A stretch of DNA of 64,000 nt from Sphagnum compactum. Lineage: Eukaryota > Bryophyta > Sphagnopsida > Sphagnales. The notes beneath the pieces were generated by a model that ran no database searches, was not told the origin of the DNA, and saw only the letters and a list, made by a program, of their open reading frames with translations. The position numbers and the translations under genes were made by a program. The stretch lies in contig OZ234495.1 in NCBI GenBank assembly GCA_965153455.1, forward strand, positions 18,968,875-19,032,874. Direction: 5' to 3'. Below, piece by piece: positions 35,726 through 47,514 of this stretch (positions within the stretch are counted from its first letter, which is position 1; each line of letters opens with the position of its first letter).

Positions 35726-37539
35726 TTTTATTGAAAAAACTGCCATTTGTGCATTGTTGGAGTGTAGTAGGCATAGGAATAAAAAGGGTTGTTGAATTTT
35801 TTGAGGGCATAGTGCAAGTGACCACCATTTGAATTCATACGCGATACGATGTCCCATTGTTCATGATGTGATTTTTAAGGGCTGATTTGCGTGTTTACAA
35901 TTTAACCTTGTTTACAATTTTCGAAAAAAAATCACTCATTGTGAAATAATAAAACAACCTAAAATAGATCACTATTGGTAATTGGATAATGGAAAACTTT
36001 GTGACATAGGCCATATATTTAGATCCAATGTTGGCCAATTTGTGATAAATAGACAAAAATCATGGTTGCTATTTAATGGCAATTTTTGTATTAATACATG
36101 CCTAAAGGTCCATTTAAGTGAGGCATTAGAATGTGACCTCACTCGATTCAATTTTAACGGAAGGAACATCCAATTTTTGTTTGCATGGCAACAAAAAGTC
36201 GTAAATATTTGTACAAATAATGTTATACATAAAAAAGTTGTGAATTGTTAAAGGTCCAAACAAGATAAAGTAAACAATAAAATATAATATAATGAGTGTC
36301 TTTAGTTTTATTCTTCATCATGCATATAAAACCAAAAAAATAAGTTTTAACAAATATTTTTTTTTTCAAAATTTTAAAAATAAAAAACCCTTAAGAATAT
36401 GTGTGATCTTTATATCCCCAAATAGTAAAACAACAATGAGTTCTAAAAATAAATTTAAAATATCTTTGTTTGTTAAAAAATAAATTCATAATTGGGAATA
36501 CTTTTGATCTACTTTCAAAACTTCATGTTCTTCATGTTGTCAACAGATTTTTGGCTTTTATTTAAGTTATTTAAATTCCTTTATTGAAACTCCATGTCAA
36601 TTGGGGTTGTCATGTGTCATGATTATTATCATTTATCAAAATTTCATTTTCCTTGTAAACATTTCAAAATTTGATTTATTTTTGGTCATGAAAACTTTAT
36701 TGTTATGTTTGTAATCCAACTAAAAACTATTCATGGTTCAAAATTACTTGATTATTTAATTTGATGTTCTTTTTTAATAGCATATCATTTGGTATTTAAC
36801 CCCTAAGGGAGTTTAGAGGGATGATTATGGCTATTTCAATTAAGACTCCGCATCCTCAATTTTCACCCAATGGCAATAATTTAATTAACACTATATATAT
36901 GGAAGAATTGAAGGATCAAGTAATTTTGGCATGACATTTCTAAAATTTTATATTAATATTTGTAGGCTAGAGAGAGTTTCATGGAACACTTTGAGTAACA
37001 CAACACATGGTGAAAATGTGGGACCAAATGAAGAAAAAATCAAAATTAAAATTAAAATTAAAAAAATTAAAAATTCAATCATTATTCCATAGCTTCTCCC
37101 TGACACAAAGCAAGCCAAAAAAAAAAAAAAGAATTTAAAATTTAAAAAAGAAAGAAAAGGGAAACCAGAGTCCAACCTGAGTTAGGTACTAACTAAGGTA
37201 AGACATTCATGGGTTCATTCACAAGTGTGTCTTAATGAGCGTTGTCAGTGTACTTGGGTCCTGGAAAGGACACTCTTGTGTACCAAACAAGGAGCACGGT
37301 TTAGTACATTTATACATAATAATTTGTTGTTCAAAATGAGGAACACATTATACATATACTAGGGACCCACAGAACCCTAATTTTTTTTTTTCACAATTTT
37401 TATTTTAAAAATTCCCAAAAATTGCCAATTTTTTACTTGAATTTTTTTTTAAAAACACAAAAAATTGTGTCTCTAATCTCCCCCAATTTCTCCAAAAAAA
37501 AATATCAAATTTTTTTCTTGAAAATCCACCACCAAAAAG
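35726..37539. other. AT-rich gene-free spacer
   Basis: No gene recognised. It contains poly-A/T runs and an AAATTAAAATTAAAATT stretch at about 37040-37060. The remainder is decayed AT-rich DNA. Confidence 0.6.
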
Positions 37540-37862
37540 AAGGAGGAGGAAGGTTTAGGGTTTATTCGTGAATTATTGATTTTGTTGTGGTGAAGAAGGG
37601 TTAGGGTTTAGGGTTTATTCATGAATTGTTAATTTGTTGTTGTGAAGAAGGGTTGATTTGTTGTGGTGAAGAAGGGTTTAGGGTTTAGGGTTTATTCATG
37701 AATTATTGATTTGTTGTTGTGAAGAAAGGGTTTAGGGTTTATTCGTAAACTATTGATTTGTTGTTGTGAAGAAGGGTTTAGGGTTTATTCGTGAATTATT
37801 GATTTGTTGTGGTGAAGAAGGGTTTAGGGTTTATTCGTGAGTTATTTGATTTCTTGTTGAGT
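37540..37862. repeat. Minisatellite with TTTAGGG-bearing units of about 45-65 bp
   Basis: At least five imperfect units of the form GAAGAAGGGTTTAGGGTTT, then ATTC(G/A)TGAATTATTGATTTGTTG, then TTGTGAAGAAGG. Some units carry two TTTAGGG motifs. This is an internal, telomere-motif-containing tandem array. It is flanked by poly-A/T-rich DNA, so nothing here says the chromosome end is near. Confidence 0.9.
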
Positions 37863-38393
37863 TAAGGGGTTTTTGAAATGAAGTGAGGTGTTCTTTGTAT
37901 TGGGTTAAGGACCAAGAATGGGGCCATTCTTCTTGGAAGGGGGGTGTGGTGTGAGGTCGGGAGTTGAATGTGGGACCCAAATTCCTTGGAACTCGGCCCC
38001 GTTTGGGGGTCCTTATTACTAGTTACCCTAACAAGTTGATACCAGGCGGGTCTCAAAAAATTTGAAAAAAATGCCTAATATTTGAACCCCGTGTGTAAGC
38101 AAAGTTTTTAAAAATCCAAATATTTCGGCTTGGTGGATTTTTTAAAAATTAAAATTCAATATCCGGCCAACACGGGTCCTTACCAAGCATGAAATAAATG
38201 AATTTTTGACGGCTTTAATTTTGTTTGCAAAGGAGATGAGGTGATTAACCTTTACGTGTATTACCATTGTATTGTCTAAGGTACCTTCTCGGAGTGCTTT
38301 ACGATAGCATAGGGTCCTCAATAGGCTATTTGTAAGATTATACACCAACTAGTGCCCGTGACACTAGCCGGAGAGAAGGACGTTTGAGTGGCC
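37863..38393. other. Spacer between two minisatellites
   Basis: Mixed-composition sequence, GC-richer than the distant spacer. No frame with recognisable motifs is visible. It may be decayed retroelement DNA. Confidence 0.4.
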
Positions 38394-38729
38394 ATGAGCT
38401 AATTTACGAGCGTTGGCTTCGAGAATGAATGGGTGGCAAGATGAATGGATGGAAGGATGGATGACATGAGCTAATTTTACGAGTGTTGGCTTTGAGAACT
38501 AATGGGTGGTGGGACGGAAGGATGGATGACGTGAGCTAATTTACGAGTGTTGGCTTTGAGAACTAATGGGTGGTGGGACGGAAGGATGGATGACATGAGC
38601 TAATTTATGAGTGTTGGCTTTGAGAACCAATGGGTGGCAAGATGGATGGATGGATGGATGACATGAGCTAATTTACGAGTGTTGGGCTTTGAGAGCTAAT
38701 GGGTGGCAAGATGGACGGATGGATGACAT
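38394..38729. repeat. Minisatellite of about 66 bp, five copies
   Basis: Units start at about 38394, 38465, 38531, 38595 and 38663. Each has ATGAGCTAATTTACGAGTGT, then TGGCTTTGAGAAC, then AATGGGTGG, then a variable run of GGATGGATGAC. The internal GGAT/GGAC tetranucleotide run accounts for the length differences (64-71 bp). Confidence 0.92.
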
Positions 38730-39101
38730 GTTTTGTTTCTTTTGTTGCAACTTCCAAGGACTTGGTTGCGGACTTGAGTTCGAGGTCATGAGAAGAAGCA
38801 GGTAGGTGACAACAACAAACGATGAAACAACATTCATCTATCTATCTATCTATCGATAGCAATGCAATTCATACCCACCCGTGTTACGAATGCAACACTT
38901 GATGGATTGCATGTTGAGCATGGTGACCGACTATTATTTTGAAGAGCTTCAATTCCCAATTGGTGCTTTAAATTTTTCTCATCTTTTTAGACAAAAAATA
39001 CATACCTACTTTGAGCCCATGCTCCCTTATCGGAGGAGGCTTGTAATACATTTTAATTTTTTCAAGCAAAAGTTGTCAACCTTTCCTTGTTAAGACAAAG
39101 A

Positions 39102-39132
<31 letters not shown>

Positions 39133-39959
39133 CAAGTTGCTAATAGTGTACCCCACTATCCCATAACCCCTTTGTGTGCAAAAAAAAATCACTCTTTTCA
39201 ATAGAAAAAAGCCAATGACATAATAATAATATAAAATGCCCAATTGCCCCATTCTCATCTTGAATAATGTAGCCTAGCAGCTCTTTAAATTTTTATAATT
39301 AAATTAAAAACAGCCCTCTTATTTTTGTTTTATATAGGTACCTATTGCTTTTTTAATTGACTTGGTTAATGGAGGGGAATTTCATCCAAGAGCTATCTAT
39401 ATAATACAAACTCTATCCATTCTTATTGTGGGCATTGGTGGCCCCCCCTCCCCCCCCCCTCTAAAAAATTTAAAGTGCATCCAGAAAAAGAAAAACTGGG
39501 AAGTGTAAAAGAAAGTATAGAAATATTACCTACCCTGATTCTTGTCACCTGGTAGGTTCGTAGACCATAGGTCCTCCCCGAGCCAAGCGAAGTAGGTTCG
39601 TAGGTTTCCCTGGGTTGAATAGGTTGGTAGGTTCGTAGCCAGTAGGTCCCCCCGCGTGGCGTAGTGTAGGTTGGTAGAGCGTGGCCTGGCCAGGGGGTGG
39701 GGGTTTGGGGGGCGTTTGTGGTAGCCGGTCCGTTCGAAGGGTGACCCGGCGGCGCTGGAACGACTTCGTAAGCGAGCATCTCTTTCCCCCTATCTGGTCG
39801 TCTTCTGCGAGCGCGTTCTCGTGTCCGGCGGAAGTGCGGTGGTCGTGCGTGCGTGCGTCGTAACAGCGATGGAGAGCAGACGCGTGGGATTTGGGTAGAA
39901 AGCAGTAACGGAACTAGACTTAGATTCCAACACCTGCCTTTTGACGGTTTCTCTTTTGA
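38730..39959. other. Spacer and upstream region of the GAUT gene
   Basis: Contains (CTAT)n at about 38838-38856, (GA)n at about 39102-39128, a C-rich run (39441-39462) and two near-identical phrases TAGGTTCGTAG at 39552 and 39592. From about 39660 the DNA becomes GC-rich, marking the GAUT promoter/leader island. Long minus-strand frames at 39423-40001 are compositional and lack motifs. Confidence 0.45.
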
Positions 39960-39999
39960 GCTTGATTTGCGTTTCCTGTGAAGCTTTGAAGATTGTCTC

Positions 40000-40344
40000 A
40001 TGTACTCGCAGCAGCAGCAGCAGCAGCAGAAGCTTGTGTCTCGGACGCACGCCGCGGTTGTTGTTTTAGCTGCTGGTGGGTTGTCTCCAAATCCATGGAT
40101 TTCATCGCATGGCGAGAGGAGGAAATGGTACTGCTACTACAAAGCCCGGGAGTATAAGAAAATGCAGCTGTTGCAAGAGATTGATCAGCGGGGAAGAAGG
40201 CAGGTGCCACAAGAGGACGAGGACGAGATCGTTGCTGCTGGTGAGCTAGATTTGAAGAAGAGGAGGAACAAAACATCAAAAAAGTGGATTGAAGACTTGA
40301 TGGGTGCTGGTGCAGGGCGCCAGAAGAGGAGGTTTATAGACTGA
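40000..40344 (+). CDS. 114-codon upstream ORF in the GAUT leader (function unknown)
   Basis: ATG at 40000, stop at 40342-40344. It begins MYSQQQQQQQ from the CAG repeat. The middle and end are charged (RRKWYCYYKAREYKKM, EIDQRGRRQ, LKKRRNKTSKKWIEDLMG), with a strongly basic C-terminus. I recognise no family. It could be a translated uORF, a separate small gene or a chance frame. Its position 248 bp before the GAUT start and on the same strand favours leader sequence. Confidence 0.3.
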   Translation: MYSQQQQQQQKLVSRTHAAVVVLAAGGLSPNPWISSHGERRKWYCYYKAREYKKMQLLQEIDQRGRRQVPQEDEDEIVAAGELDLKKRRNKTSKKWIEDLMGAGAGRQKRRFID

Positions 40345-40490
40345 GTAGGTCAAACAGATTTGCAAGGAGCTGTGTGCGATGGGTATGGCGCGCAGGATCG
40401 GGATCTGTGAAGGAGTGAAGGCGAAATGGTGGAGACGAGGTGGGAGAGAGAACCAGCAGTAGCAGCAGCAGCTGGGAAGCTTGGTCGATC

Positions 40491-40577
40491 ATGAGTCTTG
40501 CAGAGAGCAGCTGCTGTTTTAGTAGTGGAGGATTGGAGGATTGTGCGGGCAGCTGCTGCAGTAGGTCGGGCTGTTAG
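40491..40577 (+). CDS. 28-codon Cys-rich uORF just upstream of GAUT
   Basis: ATG 40491 to TAG 40577, ending 14 nt before the GAUT start codon. It encodes MSLAESSCCFSSGGLEDC followed by ten residues. Six of 28 residues are Cys, partly because the DNA is GCTGC-rich. A uORF this close to the main start would be expected to reduce initiation there. Conservation is unknown. Confidence 0.3.
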   Translation: MSLAESSCCFSSGGLEDCAGSCCSRSGC

Positions 40578-40591
40578 CTAGCTACCTCAGA

Positions 40592-43346
40592 ATGCAGGTC
40601 CATATCTCACCCAACATGAGACGGATCACCATCTCCACAACTCCAGTCTTCCTGGATCCCGTGAAAATGAAGCTGGGTGCAGCAAGATATCTGAGCTATC
40701 GGTGCTTGTTTTGGACTATGCTCTTGCTCGTTTTCCTCCTCCCTTTTACCTTCATCACTAGCGCTGTTGTCACTCTGGAGGGTGCCAACAAATGCTCCTC
40801 TATTGGTATGTTAATATTGCTCCACTTGATCCCCCACCCACCCACTACACTCCTCATTGCATTTTGCAGAATTCTTTTTGTGAGGATTGTTTTGCTTTCA
40901 GAAAGATTCTCAGTCTAAGGACCCCTCATCCCTTCCAAGCTTTTCAAGCTTTTCTTTCAACTCTGTGATGGTAAGAGAGATAGGGTTGAGAATTTTTTTT
41001 GAGATTTGCAATTTTTTCCAGGTTGTTTTGGACGCAAGATTGGACCCAGATTAATGTGGAGAAGACACACAGCACCAGCTGTAAGTGGAAGAGTAATTAC
41101 CTCATCTTTTTCTTCTGTCTCCTTATAAGTTCCCATTTTTCCAAAGTTGTATAACAGATCCAATATCTATCTTGGGGTATGATGGTCATGACATGTGAAA
41201 GAAGAATTGATACCAAATTGGCATGTACTGGGAAATGTGCAGAAGGTGGCAGCAGCACATGATCGGTATTCAGTGTTGCTAAGTTCGTCTGCAACTAGTA
41301 CTTCTGCTGTCGATCTACCAGAATCTATTGAAGCTTTGGTGGAGGAGGCGCGCAAGAAGCAATACGATATGTCAACCTTATTGGTGCAATTGAAGGCCAT
41401 GGTGTGCACTAGTTGTTGCCCCCCTCTCACTCCCACACCCATCCACTCTCCTGCAAATGACTTTGTGATGCTTCAATTTGCTGATGGAAAATCGCAGTGC
41501 TGATTTAGGAAGAACTTTTGCTCCAACATTTTCTGTGTTTCAGAACAAAGCCCTCCCTCTGCACAGTCAGGCTGTGTCTTTTGATGTGATCTAGAAGTCC
41601 ATAGGTGAGAAGCAAAAGGTTACAAATTATGCACACACCCACACACCTGTCTGTCTGTCTGTCTGTCTGTCTATCTGTCTTGGGTTTTTGTGACTAATTA
41701 GTGGAAGGAAGCTGTTTGCAGGTGGAGGCAAATGAAGAGCGAGTGCGGGCAGCAAAGCTGCAGGAAGCTCTCTACAGGCACTATGCCAGCAGTGGGGTGC
41801 CCAAGGGGCTCCATTGCTTAGCTCTGAAGCTCACAGTCGAGTACTCAAGTAATGCACGTGCTCGCCGGGATTTGCCCTCAGCAGATCTTGCTCCTCGCCT
41901 CACTGACCCAACTCTACACCATTTAGTACTTGCGACAGATAACGTTCTAGCTGCCTCTGTGGTAGTGACCTCCACTGTCCACAATGCAGCAAACCCAGAG
42001 AAGATAGTTTTCCATGTTATCACCGATAAGAAGATGTATGCTGCAATGCATGCATGGTTTTCATTGAACCCATTGTCTCAGGCAATTGTGGAGGTGAAGG
42101 GCGTCCATCAATTTGATTGGTTGACTCGTGCCAATGTCCCTGTGCTGGAGGCTATGGAGACATCAGATGACATCAAGTGGTATTACCACGGTGATCATGC
42201 AGCAGGCACCAATATCAGCCAGTATTCACCCACTATATTGGCTGCTTATCTGCAGGCAAGATCACCCAAATACATCTCCATCATGAACCATCTCCGGATC
42301 TACCTCCCAGAGGTTCGTAACCCATTTTTTTTTGGCCTTTGCAAACCCATTGTTTTCTTTCAGCAAACGAGGCGGTTTGAAACACTGGGTACTACTGTGT
42401 TTGTCCCATTCTGAAACTAAATGGGTGGTTGCTGCTTGCAATGGTTCATGTTTGCAGCTTTTCCCTGAATTGGAGAAGGTGGTGTTTCTGGATGATGACA
42501 TAGTAGTGCAAAAGGACTTAAGCCCGTTGTGGGAGATGGATCTCCATGGCAAAGTGAATGGGGCAGTGGAGACTTGTCATGGTGATGACGCTTGGGTGAT
42601 GTCCAAAACGTTCAGAAATTACTTCAACTTTTCACATCCCATTATTGCCAACACTTTTGATCCCGATAAGTGTGCCTGGGCTTATGGCATGAATGTGTTT
42701 GATTTGCGTGCATGGCGCCAAGCCGACATTACGCATGTTTATCACTATTGGCAGAAACAGGTACTTTTTCCATACTACTAAATACCATTTTCAAATGAAC
42801 CCACCGATTACAGTCGCTTGCAAACAGGACCCTGGACTGAAGATAATGGGTTGGTTGACACTATGACCTGTGCACTAGAGCCTGGTTTACAAGCATACCT
42901 TTTTATCTTCTAGCACGATTTGAACCCGCAATCTCTTGCAAGGTTGTCAGGAGCTGAAACCCACTAGGCTATTGGGGTCTCATTTGGTTTCTCTCTTTTT
43001 GCTTCACTTTTTTTGCATGGGTCTTGCGGGTACCGATACCGTTTGTGGCAATTTGCAGAATTTGCAGCTGAATTTGACACTGTGGAAACTGGGGACGTTG
43101 CCACCTGCGTTGATAGCGTTTGATGGGAACGTGCATCCAATCGCTCCCAAGTGGCACATGTTGGGCCTGGGCTATAACACCAAAACAGATTTAGCAGCCA
43201 CAAAACAGGCTGCTGTCATCCACTATAATGGCCAGGCTAAGCCATGGCTTGACATTGCATTTCCACAACTCAGACCATTCTGGTCCAAGTACGTAAACTA
43301 CTCTAATGAGTTTATTACACAATGTAATATCCTTGATAGACCCTAG
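40592..43346 (+). CDS. GAUT: Galacturonosyltransferase of the GAUT13/14 type (GT8), 6 exons, 537 aa
   Basis: Golgi type II membrane glycosyltransferase that transfers galacturonic acid in pectin synthesis. Exons 40592-40805, 41022-41080, 41243-41401, 41722-42312, 42458-42760 and 43059-43346 sum to 1614 nt with all phases matched. The N-terminus MQVHISPNMRRITIS and the signal anchor at residues 39-59 resemble Arabidopsis GAUT13/GAUT14, whose length (about 530 aa) also fits. The stem region is residues 70-165. The GT8 domain includes ATDNVLAASVVV, HQFDWLTRANVPVLEA, the metal-binding DDD at 353-355 (VVFLDDDIVVQKDLSPLW), CAWAYGMNVFDLR, and HYNGQAKPW (497-505) near the C-terminus. All expected catalytic motifs are intact. 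The exon 3 acceptor at 41243 is the least certain, having a weak polypyrimidine tract. Intron 5 carries a SINE-like insertion. Bryophyte sequences may predate the GAUT13/14 split, so the exact paralogue is not claimed. Confidence 0.94.
42780..42981 (-). mobile_element. tRNA-derived SINE in GAUT intron 5
   Basis: On the minus strand, AGCCTAGTGGG (42970-42960) is a good RNA polymerase III A box. GGGTTCAAATC (42927-42917) is a near-consensus B box about 35 bases on, and the segment begins with GAGACCCC near 42981. The spacing is as in tRNA genes, but no complete cloverleaf closes. The body probably continues to about 42780 inside the intron between exons 5 and 6. Exact ends and target duplication are not resolved. 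Confidence 0.6.
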
Positions 43347-46300
43347 CCCCCCTTCCCCCATCCCAATCCTCTTCCGTCCTCACTTGCATCCAACCCTGCT
43401 CTTCTCATTCGTTTGCTTTTTCCATTCATCCATATTCCCTCGATTCATGAACTTCTGCTCTCTTGTTTGCTGCCCAAAATATTTTTGTAATGGGGCAAGA
43501 CAGGCAAGAGTTTGGCAAAATTGACAGCAACCGGTCAGGAGCTGTTTTGTAGCTTAGGCACACACTTGCATATTGCTAGAATGCATAAGCAAGCAAGCAA
43601 GCAAGCAAACCCAAGGATTTGATGAAAATTTGAAAGGAGTAAGGGACTCTTAAGTCATTGCGATGTGGCTTTCATTGGACATTGATGACATGGCTATGGG
43701 GTATGGCCATGGCACAGAAGAGGGATGTGTGCCCCACATTCGGTGATATTCTTAGTCAGATTACTTGCAACAACAAAAAGTGATTTGTTGCAAATAAGTG
43801 ATTTTTTGTAATAAGGTCAAGAAAAAGATCATTACTTCAAAAGGTAGAAGGTGTGTTATGGATGGGTTTAGGCTTCAAAGTACCTTACCGTTTTCATTTA
43901 TGTTGAGGAGAAAACTTGCAAATTGGAGTCCCGAAACACATCTTATGATCCAAATTTCCACCCGTTATAATTACACCATTCTTGCTCTCAACTTCCCCAT
44001 GTACATCATCACACCCTTTTCTACCTCACTTCGGTTCAAGCTTTAGAATTTGCAAGAAATTCAGATGAGGCTTGTAGCACCATACATAGGTTGTGTTTGT
44101 ATCGAGTTACAAGTCGTGATCTCAATTTTTCTTGCACTTAAGTTGAATGACAAGTATCGTAGTAGCTCATATGTTTGCAAGAAAGGAGCCTCAAAGGATG
44201 ATGCCTATTTGATGGCCAAACCAAAGATTTGATCATGTCGTACTAGCCATCAACTCATGGGGGAGTGTCAAGAAACCTTGAGTCATGATGTAGTTTCCAA
44301 ATGAAAAAGGTGTTTTTAACACATTGCACCACTTGTTATGTTGATTCCATACCGTCTTGATATTGGTGAATGTTGATTCCATACCATCTTGATATTGGTG
44401 AATGTTGATTCCATAATGTCTTCATGGAATCGTTTTGTTCAATAGGATTTTTGTTTGGCATGTGATGGTCAACTTTTAGTTCAATCATATATTTGAATAG
44501 CAGCATTTTTGTTTGGCATGTGATAGTCAACTTTTATTTCAATTGTATATTAGCTCTTTGTTTGTTAATTCATCATGCTTCGAATTTTGCAATTGAAACA
44601 ATAGTAAGAGGATTGGCACGTGCGTTACAATCAAACATATATTGCATTGGTGAAACTAGCATATACCTTGACTATGAACAAGTCACACTTGACAAGAAAA
44701 ATATGGTGACAAGATAACTATGGTGATTGGATGGAACTTGTTAGCAATTTCATGAGTAACAAGAATGATCTCGATCAAAACAATTTGGAATAAATATGAA
44801 GGTTATGGCAAACTACAACAAGCATGCTTAGACATAAAGTCTAGTCATGTAAAAAAATGAACTCCAAATGAGGATGCAAAGTATATATAAAATATTTAAA
44901 TAAGAAATGATTCCATAATATGAAAAGATGAGAATCAATTTTTTTTCAATAGGTGAAAAGTTGCTAGTTTTGCACCTTGAAACAAGGTTGTCTCATCTAT
45001 GCTTTAAAATGATGGCAAATTACTACTACCCCCCCCCCCCCCCCCATTTTCACCAAATGGCTACACCATAAAGGTTAAGGGCTTGCCAACTTTCTATGTC
45101 TTATGGCTTTTACTTGGCACGTGTCGCGACTTGAAGGAAAAAAGATGGTGCTAAATGGCACCATCTAGGCCATCCCTCTAGCCAAGGCTTCAACCCCTAA
45201 CTTCCACTTTGCTCTAGACTAGCCTCCTTTCTTCTCCTTTCACTAACAATAAGGTGCCCATTGCCATAGTTGGTTCTCTTTTCAAAGGCAACGACTACTA
45301 TAGTACCTTTTCAAGTTTGGCACTTGGGTGTTCAATAATTATTTTATTTTCAAAATCCATGTCAATAGGAAAAAAATAATAATTTATGAAATTTTGACAA
45401 TAATTATAGGTAGCTTCTTTGGTAGGTTTTTTGGATTTTGAACCTCTAACATAATGAAGCTTCGTTTATTATTTCCTTTTGCAAAAATGGGGAGACATAG
45501 TGTCCCACCTAAATTGTAGGATAGAGTGATGTTGCAAATTATTGGATACTTACTTTGTGATGATGGACTAGCATCAATTAAAAAATTCTTGGGTTTCCAC
45601 CAATTTTTGTGTTTATTCTTCCATTAAATTTCTTTAAATCTTGACATTCTAGATAGACTATTTTTTAATTGACATTTAAAAAATAATTTAACTATTCACA
45701 AACCTAAAAAGGTATTATGATCATGTACCTTTAGGTAATGAATAATGTAACTACTATTGAAACATTGATTATGGAGTAAATGTGCAATCAAAGAGGGCTT
45801 GAATGAAAAGCTCAATAAAAGCATCTTTGCCCATGCACTATAAGAACATATTTTGGATGTAGAAATGTAAAAGCTTGGTTTTGGTTTTTTAAATGGTTTT
45901 GGTACAACATATTTGCACAAGATGCGGTGGCTAGCAAAAGTCATTGCATGTTTAAATCATGCTATGGATTGGCTATATTGCTTGATTGGTTTTCACAACA
46001 TAGTCTTTTAGTGTTATTGATTTGTCAGATTATTTGATGGGTCAATTATTTTGTTATTAGTGGCCTCTCACTTTTTAGAGTCTAGTTTCAAGTTTATGGG
46101 TGGGGCTTGAGATATGTGAATTAGTAGTAATGGATGTGAGAAATGTTGATGCAAGCTTACATACCTTATATGGGTGAGGATGTTATGAAATATTTGCTTG
46201 GTTTTTAGTTGTCACACCAAATTTGAATCCCTTTTTTCTTTTTCTTTTTTTCCCTCATTTCAATATCTATGTACATTGTGAATTGTGTTTTTCATCATTT

Positions 46301-47410
46301 TAAATGAATATTTGTTTTAGATTTCATGTGCAAGATTTTTCAAAATTCCAAGTGGGCCCAAAATCTACATTTTGTTGGACCCTATTAGAATGGCCCTTCA
46401 AACCATGTTTTTTTGCTTGCCAAGTTGTGCACAATTTCAAAAGTTTATAACTCAAAATATACAAGTTCATTAATTAATTTTGATATTACTTTTATGGCAA
46501 TGATTCACATTAATGGGACATGGTGTTAGATAGGCGGGTTTTATTGAAGGTGTGTAGTTGTTATTGGCCAACGGGACATTGATTATGGAGCACCATGGAG
46601 AGTAAGGAAGATTTAAGTGGTATGCATTTGCAAGAGATATGCTTGGGGTTTGACTGTCACACCAAATTTGAACCCGTCCCTTTTGGAGAAAAATAGAATC
46701 ATGTGCATTGTGAATTTATCCTTTGTGTGTACATTGTATTTCATGGCAATGTTAAGTTATAAAGTTAGTGAAGGCAATTGTTGTTCATATATTCAAGTTG
46801 GGTTTATTAAATTAAAGGTGTTTTTAAATCTTGTTGCACCTTGATATATAGATTGTGGGCAATGGCCACTTGGCACCTTTACTCCCTCTTGATTCTTTTC
46901 ATGTTATCTTGTTAATCCAACCTTGCTTTTCTCCAATTTCAAGTTGTCCTTCTTTCTCAAAACGATCTATTTATATTTGCAAAAAAAGGTATGAACAATT
47001 TATTAGGTATTGAAAAAGGTATGAAGCATTGAGTTCCCAAGCTTATTCAAACATGATGGAAGAAGGTGACACTACTATAATCCTTCATGTGTGTATGGTT
47101 TTAGTTTTATGTGAATTGTAAAAAGTCCAAATCTGTGCAACAAATGAATGTATCTATGTAGTAATAGTTTGAGACATGGTAATGAATGAATTGTTAGAAG
47201 AGGAAAAAACTTTTCTAACTTTTAATTTTTTTTTACATGTTAGATCTATTGGTTGATCTAAGTTAGACTATGAGAATATGAACATGTTATTACATTTTTT
47301 CGATGTTTAAGATTTTCCTTAAATGCATTGGTTTGATTTTACAAATTGGGGTACGATTAAATTTGTGTATCAACTAGTCATTGAAAATACTAGATCCATG
47401 GTTGTGAGTG
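43347..47410. other. Gene-free spacer downstream of GAUT
   Basis: The first 200 bp are probably GAUT 3' UTR (C-rich, then T-rich). After that come a (GCAA)n run at 43588-43608, the tandem repeats at 44338-44550 (separate entry), and an uninterrupted C run of about 18 nt at 45030-45047. The rest is AT-rich DNA without recognisable genes. Frames of 60-80 codons at 43798, 44050 and 46617 show no motifs. Confidence 0.55.
44338..44550. repeat. Two adjacent short tandem repeats
   Basis: A 34-bp unit, TGTTGATTCCATACCGTCTT with GATATTGGTGAA, occurs three times from 44338 to about 44432. Next to it GTTTGGCATGTGATGGTCAA with CTTTTAGTTCAAT occurs at about 44453 and again, with changes, at about 44511. 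There is no coding content. Confidence 0.85.
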
Positions 47411-47414
47411 TCAA

Positions 47415-47507
47415 CAATAGTAGAAAAATTGTCTTTTGCAACTTGTTTTATGCAACTTATGTGTTGTTTGTAACTAAAAAATAGTTGCATGCGACATTTT
47501 TCTAGTG
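47415..47507. mobile_element. Miniature CACTA-like inverted-repeat element
   Basis: The left end CAATAGTAGAAAAATTGTC and the right end GCGACATTTTTCTAGTG form imperfect inverted repeats of the CACTA type (right end reversed: CACTAGAAAAATGTCGC). The unit is flanked by the same trinucleotide CAA on both sides (47412-47414 and 47508-47510). A 3-bp target duplication is characteristic of the CACTA superfamily. It is 93 bp long and non-coding. Confidence 0.6.
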
Positions 47508-47514
47508 CAAATTT

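Larger units (their letters stand above)
39960..40591 (+). promoter_or_regulatory. Long GC-rich leader of the GAUT gene with upstream ORFs
   Basis: About 630 bp directly upstream of the GAUT ATG. It includes a (CAG)n tract at 40008-40030 and many CAG/GCAGC words near 40455-40475 and 40505-40565. Two notable upstream ORFs lie here and are listed separately. Such a leader would be expected to limit translation of the main frame. Whether it contains an intron cannot be told from sequence alone. Confidence 0.45.

Noticed and set aside
37540-37862. True telomere or chromosome end
   Set aside because: TTTAGGG motifs are interspersed with unique unit sequence, and ordinary genes lie on both sides. 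It is an internal minisatellite.
39423-40001. 192-codon minus-strand open frame upstream of GAUT
   Set aside because: Proline/threonine/arginine-rich translation of a GC-rich region antisense to the leader. No motifs, and low complexity throughout.
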